Below, one piece after another: positions 1-11,236 of a stretch of DNA of 64,000 nt (its first letter is position 1; every line of letters starts with the position of its first letter). Under the pieces are notes generated by a model. The model did no database searches. It saw only the letters and a program-made list of their open reading frames with translations, and had not been told where the DNA came from. The translations under genes were made by a program, and so were the position numbers. The stretch spans positions 103,765,026 through 103,829,025 of the forward strand of contig CM066051.1 of the NCBI GenBank assembly GCA_033557465.1, in the 5' to 3' direction. The DNA is from Ichthyophis bannanicus (Eukaryota; Chordata; Amphibia; Gymnophiona; Ichthyophiidae).

Positions 1-163
1 CCAGCTATGCACAGGGTCTTTTCCTCCTGGGACATCCACTTCTCCTCCAAAGTGCAGTTGAGGGAAAATCTTTTTTTTTTCCAGCTTTAAACTTGAACTT
101 TAGTTGTAATCCTCAGCAAGTAAATTCCCTTTGTGCAAAAGCAATCCGAAAAACTACGCCATT

Positions 164-1662
164 TGTCAGACAGCTGCCTGGGTGAGAATCTTCACACTCT
201 TGGCAAGTGCATATTTCTTAATGATTTGCAAGGTATTGTGGGCAATGTAGTTCATTCACACCAGACACAGCTGCTGACAATAATTTAGTTGTGCTCTTGG
301 GTAAAGCCAATAAGATATTTATTTATGGGGTTATTTCTCCCAACACAGATATGCTTGGTAGCACATAAATTAGGTTACTTGCTTTCAGTGTTAACTTGGA
401 AAAACAAAGTCAAAATCAGGAAAACAACAAATGAAAAGCCACAAAGCAAGAAACAAACTGTTCTTTTCAGGTTAACTTCTGATTACTTCCCACATAGATA
501 CAGAAGTGATTCTCTCCTAGCTCACAAGCAATTAGGTAAGGCTTAATTGCTAGCAGTTATCCAGCTGAAACCCCTTAGCTGGCTTGCTTTCTACTGTGTG
601 GGTCAAATCCTGCTTCAGGAGCTTTTCTGGGTAGATTAAAGAACAAATTTGTATTTCTTTGTGATGGTTGCTGTACTTTATAACAGAAAGTTACCAACAG
701 AGTTTAGATAGAGAGCAGTCCATATAAACAGGATCCTCATCTGCTATTATTCCCCCTTGTTCAACAAGCATGGGTTCAATATCATGGATTGGCACAGATG
801 AATCTCTCAATGGAGCATTTTCAGGAGAATACTTGTTTCCCTGCTGTCTTTCAAGGTTATAGCTAGGGCATAGATCAGTGTTCATACCTGAGCTTCCATT
901 GCTGCTAGAGTTCCTCTCTATATAGCCTGGCCAGTATGTAGTCCAGTTCTTATGTCCAGCCTTCCAATCCAGATCCCTGGACACTGGATCTCTCTTCACA
1001 TACCTTCTGGCACAGGTCTTAGGGTCCCTTCCACGTGCAGCCGTCTCCCTCACAGGTAGCCTCTGGTGATTCCTAGCTCTGCAGCACCATTCCTCTGGCT
1101 TTCCCCAGTCCAATGGTGTATGCTGGCCCTTGGAATACCTCCCAGTATACGTATTGCTTTGGACTCTTCTAGACCTCTCAAAGGCTTTTCTCTTCCTTCT
1201 TCCAAAGGGTCTCTTTCCCTCTCTGTCCGTCCGGTTTGGCTTCTGCTTCTGATGATCCTTCAGATGAAACTGATGATCAAACTCAAGCTGATTCTCAGGA
1301 TACTGAGGACAATTCTCTGGATATCCAAGGTGATCATGAAGATGGTCATCTGTAGAATAAACTCTACTCTTATTCTGCCTAGATGAGTGCTCCTCCCTAA
1401 CACAGCGCAGCTGTGCTGAATCAGGCCCTGCCCTTTGAGATGAGTGCTTAGGGATTACCTCATAGCCCTCCTGATTGAACACACGTTTCCCCACTTCAGC
1501 TCCTCTAATGGCTGTTGGAAACCTGGTGCATTCTGGGACTGGTATTCTTTTATGGCAAAATTCTGTTTTCTCATTTCTACCAGCACTGACAGGTTGCTTG
1601 TTCTGAGACACTTCACCTTTTCTATAGCCCCTTCCTGAGCTATGATAAGCTTCCTTATCACA
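164..1662 (-). mobile_element. Solo-LTR-like element, family A, copy 1
   Basis: On the minus strand this unit starts TGTGATAAGGAAGC (at 1662) and ends GCTGTCTGACA (at 164). These are the same termini as the family A copies at 28875-31002 and 36541-38153, and the interior matches throughout. It has a long U3 with an ORF, then an R/U5-like tail with AATAAA. The TATA motif seen in other copies (GATATAAG) has decayed here to a GTAATCAG-like sequence near 490. No target duplication is visible. The upper flank (1663 on) is an L2-like LINE reverse transcriptase, but the lower flank is not the matching LINE 5' part, so a rearrangement or deletion followed insertion. Confidence 0.75.
691..1662 (-). 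CDS. U3-encoded ORF of LTR family A (copy 1), 5'-partial
   Basis: This is a 323-codon frame, open from the first codon of the LTR (TGT at 1662) to the stop at 691, with no ATG near its start. It therefore looks like the 3' part of a gene that began outside the LTR. The first half is rich in K, R, S and Q. A variable His/Asp/Gln-rich stretch lies around residues 120-155. A basic segment contains GKRPFGRRKRKAFERSRR, and a conserved W-rich part contains LDWKAGHKNWTTYWPGY. The C-terminus is acidic and hydrophobic and includes YMDCSLSKL before the stop. I know no named family for it. An accessory or transactivator protein of an endogenous retrovirus is my inference. Copies at 7193, 28875 and 36541 are homologous. 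Confidence 0.6.
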   Translation of the reverse strand, partial: CDKEAYHSSGRGYRKGEVSQNKQPVSAGRNEKTEFCHKRIPVPECTRFPTAIRGAEVGKRVFNQEGYEVIPKHSSQRAGPDSAQLRCVREEHSSRQNKSRVYSTDDHLHDHLGYPENCPQYPENQLEFDHQFHLKDHQKQKPNRTDREGKRPFGRRKRKAFERSRRVQSNTYTGRYSKGQHTPLDWGKPEEWCCRARNHQRLPVRETAARGRDPKTCARRYVKRDPVSRDLDWKAGHKNWTTYWPGYIERNSSSNGSSGMNTDLCPSYNLERQQGNKYSPENAPLRDSSVPIHDIEPMLVEQGGIIADEDPVYMDCSLSKLCW

Positions 1663-2868
1663 ATATGCAGCCCATCTGCGCAATCGCCCGCTCCTTCGGC
1701 ATCTCATGCCTTATCTACGCTGACGACGTGTTACTCTATACGCCATTTGCCACTGACCAGCCGGACCTCTCACCACTAACTGCCTGCTTTGACGCTACAA
1801 CTGACTGGCTCCACTCCCAAAACCTCAGAATAAACCACAAGAATCTGAGGCTCTATTCATCACCAGAGACCAATCATTCACTCCACCAGCTGCTCTAAAA
1901 ATAAGAGGTGCTGAGCTTCAAACCAGGCCCACAATATGCTACTTAGGGGTAACACTCGACCAACATCTAGATATGAAACTCATATAAACAACACTGTTAA
2001 TGCAGTATACCTCAAGATTCGGACAATCCGTCACCTACGCCCCCTACTTGAACCAGACGACTTCAGGACAATCTATCAGGCCTTAGTCATCCCCCACTTT
2101 GACTATGCCAATGCCATCCTACAGGGACTACCGAAGAACACGTTGAATCCACTACAGCTGGCTATGAACGCAGCAGCCAGAATACTACTTGGCGCCACTA
2201 GGAGGGACCACATAACACCAATATTGAAGCACCTCCACTGGCTGACAGTCTACTGTAGACTCACTTTCAAGATCCTCCTGTTGACCTTCAAAGCCATCAG
2301 CAGTCTCACCTCCCCTTCCATCACTGACCTCATTCACCCCACGCCTCCAGAGCCAGAAGATCAGTCAGAGCCAATACCCTATGTATTCCCAGCAAAATTA
2401 CAAAATGCTCGCACGCAACAAGAAGGAGGGCTTTCATGTACTATGCCCCCTCGTGTTGGAATGCCCTTCCACCCGACATCCGTTCAATTACAGACCTCAC
2501 CCAGTTCAGGAAAGCATTGAAGCACCATCTCTTCCTGCAGCATTATGGTACCATTCAGCAACCACCCACCCACAGACACCAAAACAGCAACCCCAACCCA
2601 ACTACTATACAACACACTAGCGCTACACAAGAGCACCACCAACTCCTAGCAGGAGTACGAAGATAGCCAGCTAAGACGGTAACTGCCTTAGCCTAGAGCT
2701 TGTATATAGTTTTCCCCAGTTAACCCAAGTTTTTCTACCCTGTTTTCTGTAAGTCCAGTACAGGTTCTACCTTTACTCAAGGACAAAGTTACTGTTATCT
2801 GTAAACCGAGCTGATTTTAAAGAGCGCGGTATAGAAAAGACTTTAAATAAATAAAATAAATAAATAAA
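1663..2868 (+). mobile_element. L2-like LINE, 3' fragment with RT remnant
   Basis: The reverse-transcriptase piece MQPICAIARSFGISCLIYAD is followed by D-VLLYTPF, which gives the YADD catalytic box around 1717. Then comes the typical C-terminal part of Jockey/L2-type LINE proteins (MNAAARILLGATRRDHITP, HWLTVYCRLTFKILLLTF). Reading frames change near 1900 and 2380, so it is a pseudogene. The element ends in a 3' UTR with GAGCGCGGTATAGAAAAGAC and an (AAATA)n tail at about 2845-2868. The 5' part is missing and abuts LTR A copy 1. Related copies occur at 11237, 16483, 29848, 43370 and 45683. Confidence 0.75.
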
Positions 2869-2934
2869 GAGGGGTGTATCCTTTTCACTTAACCCTTCCA
2901 GCTCTCAGCCCTGCCTGGATTTCTACTTCACTAC

Positions 2935-3235
2935 AGAACACACACACACCACTCCCCTACAACACGCAAACCTCTCAATTCCTCCCCCTACAACACACAC
3001 ATACACCCACTCCCTCTCCCTACAACACACACACACACCACTCCCTCCTCCTGCAACACACACACCCCACTCCCTCCCCCTACAACACACACACCCCACT
3101 CCCTCCCCCTACAACCCACACCCCACTCCCTCCTCATACAACACACACACACACCACACACTCCCCCTACAACACACACAACCTCCTACAACACACACAT
3201 ACACACCACACACTCCCCCTACAACACACACACCA
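2935..3235. repeat. CA-rich minisatellite (left part)
   Basis: Irregular repeats of roughly 30-40 bp built from ACAACACACACAC and CCACTCCCTCCCCCT. The long open frames here on both strands are low-complexity artefacts. Similar CA/CCCC-rich DNA resumes at 13605, immediately past the right end of DIRS1, so DIRS1 appears to have inserted into one minisatellite tract. Confidence 0.8.
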
Positions 3236-3285
3236 CTAAAGCCACCAGTACTACTACCGCTGGCACCGCCCATTAGCTCCCAGTA
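3236..3285 (+). repeat. DIRS1 left inverted-repeat remnant
   Basis: Reverse complement of 13450-13499 (the CACCAGTAC/GTACTGGTG segment is visible in both). It is followed by TGCTCAGTCTCCAAGC, which recurs in direct orientation near 13510. This end is shorter than the right one, so part of the terminal repeat has been lost or rearranged. Confidence 0.7.
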
Positions 3286-4406
3286 TGCTCAGTCTCCAAG
3301 CAGTTGGAGGTGGCGAGCCTGATGGCTCACTGAGAAACAAATAAGATTTTAGTCATGATTTATTGTTTGCTTTTATTACTGTTTCTCTCATTTTAATTTG
3401 TTTGGCTATTTAAAGTTTAAAAAAAAAGGGGAAAGGTTTCAATGCTGAGAATGCTGCAGCGAGGAAACTAGTGAGAGGAGGATCTCTGTGGCCCTGTTTT
3501 ATTTGTCCCCCTCCCTCCTAGGGTTTTGGGTGGACTGTGGGAATGCTTGTTGAAGATCCCAGGACTCGGCAGCTCCCGAACCCGCCATTTCTGCGTTACA
3601 AGAGAGAGGCCCCCTCAACGCCGAAGCCTTTTTCAGGGCTGAGCGTGAGGTGACAGATGCCCCAATGCCTTTGATCTGAGCCAGCACTATTGGTAGTAAC
3701 CTGAGCCGCTCCGGTGTGGAAGGAGCTGCAGGTAGGTCGGGGGCACTTTCTCAGTCACGGCGCAACAGCCCAGTGATCGCGTGGTGCGCGGTAGACTGCA
3801 GCGCTTTCAGCGGCAGTGCGGGAAAATGGCAGTTTACATTCGCCTGCACTTCTTTTGAGGCTCCTCACATTTTTTAAGGGAAAGGTTGTTCCGGCCCAGG
3901 TATCTACGAACTCTAGGCCTCTGCTATCCCCGGGGAGACTTGGTTAGCTCATATTTTCAGATATATTGTGGGTTTTGGCTTTGGTCATTGTAAAAAAACA
4001 AAACAAAAAAAGAGAAAGTCACATGAAGATGAAAATAATAGGTAGTCACAGCTGTTGTTTATCCAGGGGGGGAATTTCATTGCCCTTAGTTGCTGTTTTC
4101 TCGGGCCAGGTCAGAGACCAGGGTGTTTAAACCTTAGGAACATAAAACGCTTCTCCATGCCACCGCGACCGCAGTGTTTACTCTGTGGAGCCCGTTGGGG
4201 GTCAGTATCAGAGGCAGGGATCTAGCGCGGTTGTGCGGCCGAGGCCCAGAGCATGGAACAGTCCACGTAAGACGTGCAGCATGACTCAGGAGGCCTGTCA
4301 GCTCACGAAGTTCAGGTCTTGGGGGCTGCTTCACCCCCCCACTCTGGAAATGACCTGCGCTTCCTGAGCCTTCCACCTCCCAGGCTCTTAAGGTGGGGGA
4401 GCTTTT
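3286..4406 (+). other. DIRS1 5' leader, no gene seen
   Basis: Sequence between the DIRS1 left end and its gag remnant. No protein family is recognisable. The G/C-rich part from about 3480 to 4300 is typical of an element leader. A short A-rich run lies at 3991-4014. Confidence 0.4.
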
Positions 4407-5001
4407 GTGAGAGTTTTCCCCCCAGTTTATTCTTTTGTTGCATCAGGCTTTTTGCTTGCGCCAGCAGGGCATAGTGGACGTCTCCAGTCCCGCAGTGGCC
4501 TGTGCGAAGCATGGGGAGCAGAGAGGATGCGATGGAAGTCCCGGTTAAGAAGCACAGGTCCTCGGGGGGGGGGGGGGCCGGATCAGTCTCCTCTGTCAGA
4601 GACCAAAGACTGGGGTCCGGAACCAGAGTTTGAGGGTGACGAGCTCGAAGAGGGAGAGATCCCAGAACCGGAAGACCAGGCGCGCGTGGTCCGGGTCTTT
4701 TGGCAGGAAGAATTGCCAGCATTGATTTCTGAGTCACTTAAGGCGCTCCATTTTCCGGCTAGCCTACCTGTTGAGGAGGAGTCTTTGGAGGACTCTCTCA
4801 TTCAGGCAGTGCGTAAGACACAATTGGTCTTTCCAGTTCACAGAGTGGTCAAGCAAATGATTCAGGACAAGTGGGACCTGCCTGAGGCGGGTCTCAAAGG
4901 AGTTAGGGCCATGTCACAGCTCTACCCTCTGTCAGATCAGGAGCGCAAACTATTTAGATCTCTTCGGGTGGATGTGGCGGTTTTGGCCGTGTATTGCCAA
5001 A
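4407..5001 (+). pseudogene. DIRS1 gag-like fragment
   Basis: The frame from about 4407 gives an acidic segment (EPEFEGDELEEGEIPEPEDQ) and then LPVEEESLEDSLIQAVRKTQ and KQMIQDKWDLPEAGLKG. Mid-length acidic DIRS gag proteins look like this. Similarity breaks off at about 5001, inside DVAVLAV, where foreign AT-rich DNA begins. The rest of gag and all of the reverse transcriptase are absent. A run of G at 4567-4577 may also disturb the frame. It would be the structural protein of a DIRS element and is certainly non-functional here. Confidence 0.55.
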
Positions 5002-7192
5002 TTTTACGCTTTTACTTTAACCCTGTCACTCACTAGCTCACTGACTAGGCACAGACACTTTGGCAAATACAATATGAGTTAACCCTGTCACTCACTAGCT
5101 CACAGACTAGGCACAGACACTCTGGTAAATACAATATGCTTTTATTAGATTAAGTCCTTTTAGAATAATAAGTAAAAGTTAAGCATTAATACTTCACCGG
5201 ATATTATAGCTCACTCCAGGTAAGGGGGATTTTTCAGCGATCACTTAGAGGAAATCCGGGAGACCACAAGAACTACGTCTGTCTCGTATATCAGTTGAAG
5301 TCCCATCTTTCCTGCTGAGAGTCCCCCTAAAGTACCTAACTAAGATCGTGCCTGCTTTATGCCATTACAATTCATTGGTTAGCCTGCAGCATGCTCAGAT
5401 CAGGATTGGCTAGGGTTAATGCTGTACCCGTGGTCTTGTATAGTAGGGTGTCAATTGTCTATGAGTCATTCATTCAGTTCTGTCCATCCAAAACCGCCTG
5501 CCTGCTCAGAGATTTTGACCTAAAGTAACCCCAAGCTTTGGTCTCTGGGCTAGCAGGCCGATTCAGCATGATTTCTCACATACAGAATGGCTCAAGAGTT
5601 CAATTTCTTTGCAAAGTACAATATTCTTTGCTGATCCAAAAAATCCAAATAAATCTTTAATTAGTAATACATTCCACCCGTGGATCAACAAGGATATTGT
5701 ACGTAAGCAATGGCTGAATCGCCTTTGTAATTCATTTAGAAATACAGTAATAATAACATGGGCTAAAACATAGTGGATAGCATTAAGGTAAATGCTTGAG
5801 GGGACAAGAAGTCTCAGTGTAAATTAGGTGATATTTTCCCATTCCCACCGGCATTACAATTGCCAAAGCCAAATGGCTTGTGGATCTCAGTTACTTTTAT
5901 CAGTTCCCCATACAGTGTGGGACTCATTTCACCTGTACATTCAGAACTTTTTTGCCACTGTACATCTGCCCCATGGACTTCAATCTGACCACCCGTGGGT
6001 TCAAAAAGCAGTATGAGCAGGAGAAAGAGAAACCACAGTAATAACTAAGATCTGGGGAACAAGTGACATAAGCAATTGGGCACATGATGTTCAGCAGAAA
6101 AAAAATCTGAGATACTAGAATTACAGTTACTTTCCAAGGAAACAATAACAATACATAAGACAAAAAAAAATCGTTCACAAAAGTCCCCTTTCAGATAATT
6201 TGGGCCTGCTTCTCAGCAGGACTTCGTAGTGTATTTCACCTTTCTCTGAAGTTCAAGCTTGGCCTCTCTCAAAAGTTGAACCTCTCATTCTCATAGGTGG
6301 ACATCTTGGCCCGTCTTTCAATGTGACGCACTGATGCAGATAGGGACTCCCTCACACATTTCTGCGGTGTGTAGTTCGGATTTCTCGGGATGATCTGCTC
6401 CATCTGGACTCTGGCCAATATCCTCTGCTGGACTCTCTGGATTGCAATTGGTGACATGGCTCCAGGCCTCATTCAGAAGAGCAGCACCAATATTAAATGA
6501 AAAGACTAAATATTCTAGATTAGATTTCACAATAAGATAAACTTAATTTCATCTATATTTACTAAGATCATATCCTATAAATAATAAGTATTGCTTTATA
6601 AACTTTCAGCGGTCTACCAGTAACTATCTCGTATGGTGTCAATCTTATCTCGCAGTTTGATTAACTCCTTGTCTTTCTATCACTGGAAATTCATTTGCTT
6701 GTAGGAAATATTCCATTATGCCCTTGACTGACCTTTACATGTTTACAGATCAGACAAGTTGCACACACGTGTTCTGCAATTTTGGCAAGTTTTAGAATTA
6801 TACCCAATTGTGTGAGAATTTGTCATCAAATCATCCCCCTTTGCCTCTGCATGCCTGGCCAGGACATACAGAGGAAAAGTGAGGCAAAAAGCATCCGGAA
6901 GTACCACATGGCCAGTGTGGGTTTTCCAAAGCTCATCAGGGTGCAAGGTGCACCTAGCCTGTCTCCAAGTATCTATTTCCAATTGTTGAGTATGACTTCC
7001 TGAATTGAAGCTTCTGGAGACGGCATAGTTGAATAAAGTGCTCATAATTTTTTGTTTACATATTCATTGGGCAGATATGTCACTTCAAATTACCTTCATC
7101 AGTTTATTGTCTATCACAGTTTCTCCTTTAATATTCCACTTCATCCCTCACAACACTTTTTCATCACCTGCATCATTCCACCAACTACGTAC
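5002..7192. other. Unassigned AT-rich insert within DIRS1
   Basis: About 2.2 kb that is not DIRS sequence. It begins with a tandem 62-bp duplication (5017-5140). On the minus strand AATAAA lies at 5146-5141, which suggests the 3' end of a minus-strand element. A short minus-strand frame around 6269-6472 (containing NPNYTPQKCVRESL) is not recognisable to me. It ends where LTR A copy 2 starts. It may be a decayed retroelement. Confidence 0.4.
5017..5140. repeat. Tandem 62-bp duplication
   Basis: Two adjacent copies start TTAACCCTGTCACTCACTAG at 5017 and 5079. They differ at only a few positions (GACACTTTGGCA versus GACACTCTGGTA). The period is 62 bp. Confidence 0.9.
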
Positions 7193-8158
7193 TGTAATAA
7201 GGAAGCTTATCATAGCTCAGGAAGGAGCTATAGAAAAGGTGAAGTGACTCTGAACAAGCAACCTGTCAGTTCTGGTAGAAATAAGAAAACAGAATTTTGC
7301 CATAAAAGACTACCAGTCCCAGAATGCACCAGGTTTCCAACAGCCATTAGAGGAGCTGAAGTGGGGAAACGTGTGTTCAATCAGGAGGGCTATGAGGTAA
7401 TCCCTAAGCACTCATCTCAAAGGGCAGGGCCTGATTCAGCACAGCTGCGCTGTGTTAGGGAGGAGCACTCATCTAGGCAGAATAAGAGTAGAGTTTATTC
7501 TACAGATGACCATGATCACCTTGGATATCCAGAGAATTGTCCTCATTATCCTGTGAATCAGCTTGAGTTTGATCATCAGTTTCATCTGAAGGATCATCAG
7601 AAGCAGAAGCCAAACCGGACGGACAGAGAGGGAAAGAGACCCTTTGGAAGAAGGAAGAGAAAAGCCTTTGAGAGGTCTAGAAGAGTCCAAAGCAGTACGT
7701 ATACTGGGAGGTATTCCAAGGGCCAGCATACACCATTGGACTGGGGAAAGCCAGAGGAATGGTGCTGCAGAGCTAGGAATCACCAAAGGCTACCTGTGAG
7801 GGAGACGGCTGCACGTGGAAGGGACCCTAAGACCTGTGCCAGAAGGTATGTGAAGAGAGATCCAGTGTCCAGGGATCTGGATTGGAAGGCTGGACATAAG
7901 AACTGGGCTACATACTGGCCAGGCTATATAGAGAGGAACTCTAGCAGCAATGGAAGCTCAGGTATGAACACTGATCTATGCCCTAGCTATAACCTTGAAA
8001 GACAGCAGGGAAACAAGTATTCTCCTGAAAATGCTCCATTGAGAGATTCATCTGTGCCAATCCATGATATTGAACCCATGCTTGTTGAACAAGGGGGAAT
8101 AATAGCAGATGAGGATCCTGTTTATATGGACTGCTCTCTATCTAAACTCCGTTGGTAA
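7193..8158 (+). CDS. U3-encoded ORF of LTR family A (copy 2), 5'-partial
   Basis: A 321-codon frame, open from the first LTR codon to a stop at 8158. It also reads open upstream into flanking DNA, which is chance. Layout matches copy 1: N-terminal K/R/Q-rich part, a short variable His/Asp region near residues 105-135, the basic stretch GKRPFGRRKRKAFERSRR, the block RRYVKRDPVSRDLDWKAG, and an acidic C-terminus (ADEDPVYMDCSLSKLRW). It differs from copy 1 mainly by substitutions and in-frame indels. The protein family is unknown to me. The location in an LTR and the absent start codon argue for a retroviral 3' accessory gene that began outside the LTR. Confidence 0.6.
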   Translation, partial: CNKEAYHSSGRSYRKGEVTLNKQPVSSGRNKKTEFCHKRLPVPECTRFPTAIRGAEVGKRVFNQEGYEVIPKHSSQRAGPDSAQLRCVREEHSSRQNKSRVYSTDDHDHLGYPENCPHYPVNQLEFDHQFHLKDHQKQKPNRTDREGKRPFGRRKRKAFERSRRVQSSTYTGRYSKGQHTPLDWGKPEEWCCRARNHQRLPVRETAARGRDPKTCARRYVKRDPVSRDLDWKAGHKNWATYWPGYIERNSSSNGSSGMNTDLCPSYNLERQQGNKYSPENAPLRDSSVPIHDIEPMLVEQGGIIADEDPVYMDCSLSKLRW

Positions 8159-8266
8159 CTTTCTGTTATAAAGTACAGCAACCATCACAAAGAAATACAA
8201 ATTTGTTCTTTAATCTACCCAGAAAAGCTCCTGAAGCAGGATTTGACCCACACAGTAGAAAGCAAG
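7193..8266 (+). mobile_element. Solo-LTR-like element, family A, copy 2 (3'-truncated)
   Basis: It starts TGTAATAAGGAAGC at 7193 and matches copies 1, 3 and 4 through the ORF and about 110 bases beyond. The match stops at CAGTAGAAAGCAAG (8266), where DIRS1 RNase H sequence resumes. The TATA/R/U5 part is therefore missing, either by a deletion that also removed DIRS1 sequence or by an unusual integration. No target duplication can be assigned. Confidence 0.7.
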
Positions 8267-9155
8267 AATACGGTGCTTAGTGCAGGACTTTCTGCGCCGA
8301 CCAGAGTCAATGGCATGGCAGTACTTACAGTTGTTAGGGACAATGGCGGCTACATTGGACTTGGTGTCTTCAGTGAGAGCACACATGTGACCTTTGCAGC
8401 GAGCTCTGCTCTGGCACTGGTCACACCAGTCGGATTCGCTGTCTCAGCAGTTCTTGTTTCCCCGCGAGGTGCGCAGAGCGCTCCACTGGTGACTGTGCCC
8501 AAAACACTTGGCGGAGGGTATGCCGCTTGTGCCCCTGCAATGGACCCAGCTGATGACCGATGGCGGGCTGGGGGGGGGGCACTGCGAGGGGGTTTTGCTC
8601 AGGGGACCTGGGACAGCCAAGAGGCGACTTGGTCAATCAACAGACTAGAACTGAAGGCGATTTGCCCAAGCACTTCGGGCCTTTGAGTCGCAAATGTGCG
8701 AGAAGGCGGTAAGAGTCCTCTCGGACAATGTGACTGCAGTGGCATATGTCAATCAGCAGGGAGGAACCGGCAGCATGGTTTTGGAGGAAGAAGCGGAACA
8801 TCTGTTCGGCTGGGTAGAGCCTTGGCTCCAGGCCCTATCGGCGGCTCACATGGTGGGTGTCAACAACGTGACAGCGGATTATCTCAGCCGGAACCAGGTG
8901 GATTCCGGAGAATGGGAGCTTAACCCGGAAGTGTTTCTGCAGATCGTACGTCGGTGGGGAGCACCGATCATGGATCTGATAGCAACAGCCAGGAACACCA
9001 AGGCAAACCGTTTCTTCAGCAGACGACAAGAAAGAATGTCAGAGGGCCTAGATGTGCTGTTGCAGCGTTGGCCAGTGGAAGACCTTCTGAATGTCTTCCC
9101 TCCTTGGGCACTCATAAGACACATGGTGCAACGCATTGAAGCCGAGTCATTCTGA
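8266..9155 (+). pseudogene. DIRS1 RT C-terminus and RNase H
   Basis: The first part, in a shifted frame, matches the region just after the reverse transcriptase of DIRS2. The RNase H domain then shows INRLELKAI (Glu), VLSDNVTAVAYVNQQGGTGS (Asp) and VNNVTADYLSRNQ, in the same order as in DIRS2. At least one frameshift near 8680 and a G-run at 8572-8579 break the frame. RNase H removes the RNA template during reverse transcription. It lies directly upstream of the recombinase remnant, as is normal for DIRS. Confidence 0.7.
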
Positions 9156-9169
9156 TTGCTCCAGACTGG

Positions 9170-10164
9170 CCGTGGCACCCTTGGTACACCGACTTGATTT
9201 GTCTATTGCACAGTCGGCCATGGCATCTGCTGAATCGGGAAGACTTGCTATTTCAAGGACCCGTGCGCATGCCCCAAGTGGATTGGTTCTCGCTTACGGC
9301 TTGGCTATTGAAAGGGCAAAGTTGAGAAAGAAGGGGTATTCGGGTTTGATGATCTCAACTTTGTTAAAGGCATGAAAGAGATCTACGTCGATGGCCTATA
9401 TCCGTGTTTGGCGCATCTTTGAGGCTTGGTGTGTGGATAGGCAGGTTAAGCCCGCCATGGCTTCGGTTCCAGATGTCTTGGCCTTTTTACAGGATGACTT
9501 TGAAAAGGGTCTGGCGGTTAGCTCTCTGCAGGTGCAGTTGGCAGCAATTGCGTGCTATTGTGGTCCACAAGGTCCCTCTGGGGTCCCATCCAGATGTTGG
9601 GCGTTTTCTCCGGGCAATGGCTCGGCTTCATCTGCCGAGGCGGTCAATGGTTCCTTCCTGGGATCTCAATCTCGTTTTGTGAACATTTACGAGGGAGCCG
9701 TTTGAGCCACTGGCTCATGATTCGTTTAAGGATTTAACTTTAAAGGCCATTTTCCTCGTGGCGATTTGCTCAGCCTGTCGAATCTCGGAACTACAGGCTC
9801 TGTCTTGCCGGGGACCATTTCTTTCCTTTTCACGGGAAAAGGTCGTGTTGAGGCTGGTTCCGTCTTTTCTTCCAGAGGTAGACTCGGTTTTTCACATTAA
9901 TCAGCCTGTCTCCTTACCGGTATTAGAAAGGAGTGGAAGTGACGATGTCAGCCTCAGTCTGCATAGGCTAGATGTACGTTGCATCCTTAAGCATTATTTG
10001 TCAGTGACAAAGTCGTTTCGTAAATTGGAGCATTTATTTGTGCTTTTTGGTGGTCTGCGGAAAGGCGAAGCGGCAGCTAAAGCTTCCATTTCTAGATGGA
10101 TTCGAGAAGCCATTGCATCTGCATACTTCCTTGGTGGGCGTCAGGTGCCTTTGGGGTTACGTGC
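9170..10164 (+). pseudogene. DIRS1 tyrosine recombinase, N-terminal and central part
   Basis: Frames at 9391-9540 and 9758-10164 give a core-binding region (MASVPDVLAFLQDDFEKGLA) and the catalytic domain start (AICSACRISELQALSCRGPF). In the latter, the Arg before ISEL corresponds to box I Arg of tyrosine recombinases. A conserved segment ASISRWIREAIASAYFLGG follows. Frameshifts lie around 9550-9760. The gene is cut at the GLRA codons (10156-10164) by LTR C, and its last part, with the His/Arg/Tyr end, resumes at 12881. The intact enzyme would join the circular DNA copy of a DIRS element to the host genome. Confidence 0.75.
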
Positions 10165-11166
10165 TGTCATGCAGCGAGGGCTGATGAAAGCCAAGATGAA
10201 AAAAAAGAAGCTGTTTGTCAGAAAGGAAAAGATGTGCACAAGGTGCAATATTCACAGGGACCAGCTAGAGGGAGCAGGAGTACATTCAGAGAGACTGAAG
10301 GGCCACGCCCAGCTGGTCAAGAGCACCTGACAAACAATTCACATTCCTCAAAGGCAGGAGTGCTTTATAAGGAGAGGAAGGAAGACTGGAGAGGAGGACC
10401 ACCAGGAGTTAAAGAAGAACCAGCTCAAGCTAGAGGAGAACCAGCTCAAGCTAGGAGAGGACCACCTCGAGCTAGAGGAGGACCGGGTCAAGCTGGAGAG
10501 AAAGCTGTTTGCTGGCAGAGGCGAAAGCAATGCACTAATTGCAAGCAGGAACCAAAGGAGAATCAGCTGGGAAAGCAGAGTCAGGCTGAGCAGGGAAGCC
10601 AGGAACCGGGCTTATGCAGAAGCAGGCGCTTACCAGTGGAGCTGATTCCAAGGCTGAAAGGTAAACCAAACTTTCAAAGAAAAGATTGGCACCAAGCTTC
10701 TGAGTGGGGGAAGCAAGCAAAAGGAGAAAACTTCTCGTCTTCATGCTGCTGCAATGCAAGGTATGCTAACTACATTCCTAGGAGGAAAGCTGTACCTTTT
10801 AAAAGTTCTTGTGAAGGTAGTGTAAAACCTTTCAGAAGAGAAAGCACAGCTAATCCTAGTATAGCACGTGGCCAACGCCCCAGGCTAGGCCCAAGACACT
10901 GACAAGTGCTTCAGGAGATATATAAACATCCAGAACATATTATCCAAGAAACTGATGACACAGAGGTAGACATATCTTCTCCAGAGCCGATGCAAGTGGA
11001 ACTGGTTGAGCAGTTATCAGAGGAAGATATGGATTGCTCTCTCTGTGTTTCCAGTAGCATAGTCTTTGCTAGACTTATGAACTGCCTGTATTGTCTTCAG
11101 AGTGTCTTTAATTTGCTAAGCAGAAGAATAATGAAAATGTGGCTTCAAGCTGGAAGCTATTTTTGA
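10165..11166 (+). pseudogene. U3-encoded ORF of LTR family C, one in-frame stop
   Basis: The frame is open from the first LTR codon TGT (10165) to TGA at 10900-10902, then continues in the same frame to 11166. Early residues are Lys/Asp/Glu-rich. Around 10390-10510 there is a short internal repeat of Pro-Ala-Gln-Ala-Arg-Gly type (EEPAQARGEPAQARRGPPRA). Cys/Lys segments (RRKQCTNCKQEP) follow. After the stop comes an acidic stretch with DDTEVDISSPEPMQVELVEQ and then SEEDMDCSLC. The M-D-C-S motif and the TGT frame match families A and B, although the rest is not obviously alignable. Same proposed role as in those families; inference only. Confidence 0.5.
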
Positions 11167-11236
11167 GCACTGCTACTACTGTGAAGTTTAACAGTTTTTC
11201 CTTTAAACACCGAGTTTCTTTCATTCCTGAATTTAA

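Noticed and set aside
2874..3239. Thr/His/Pro-rich 121-codon frame
   Set aside because: A CA/CCCT minisatellite read in frame; open on both strands through composition alone.
6269..6472. Retroviral gene fragment on the minus strand
   Set aside because: The short frame has no motif I can tie to a family.
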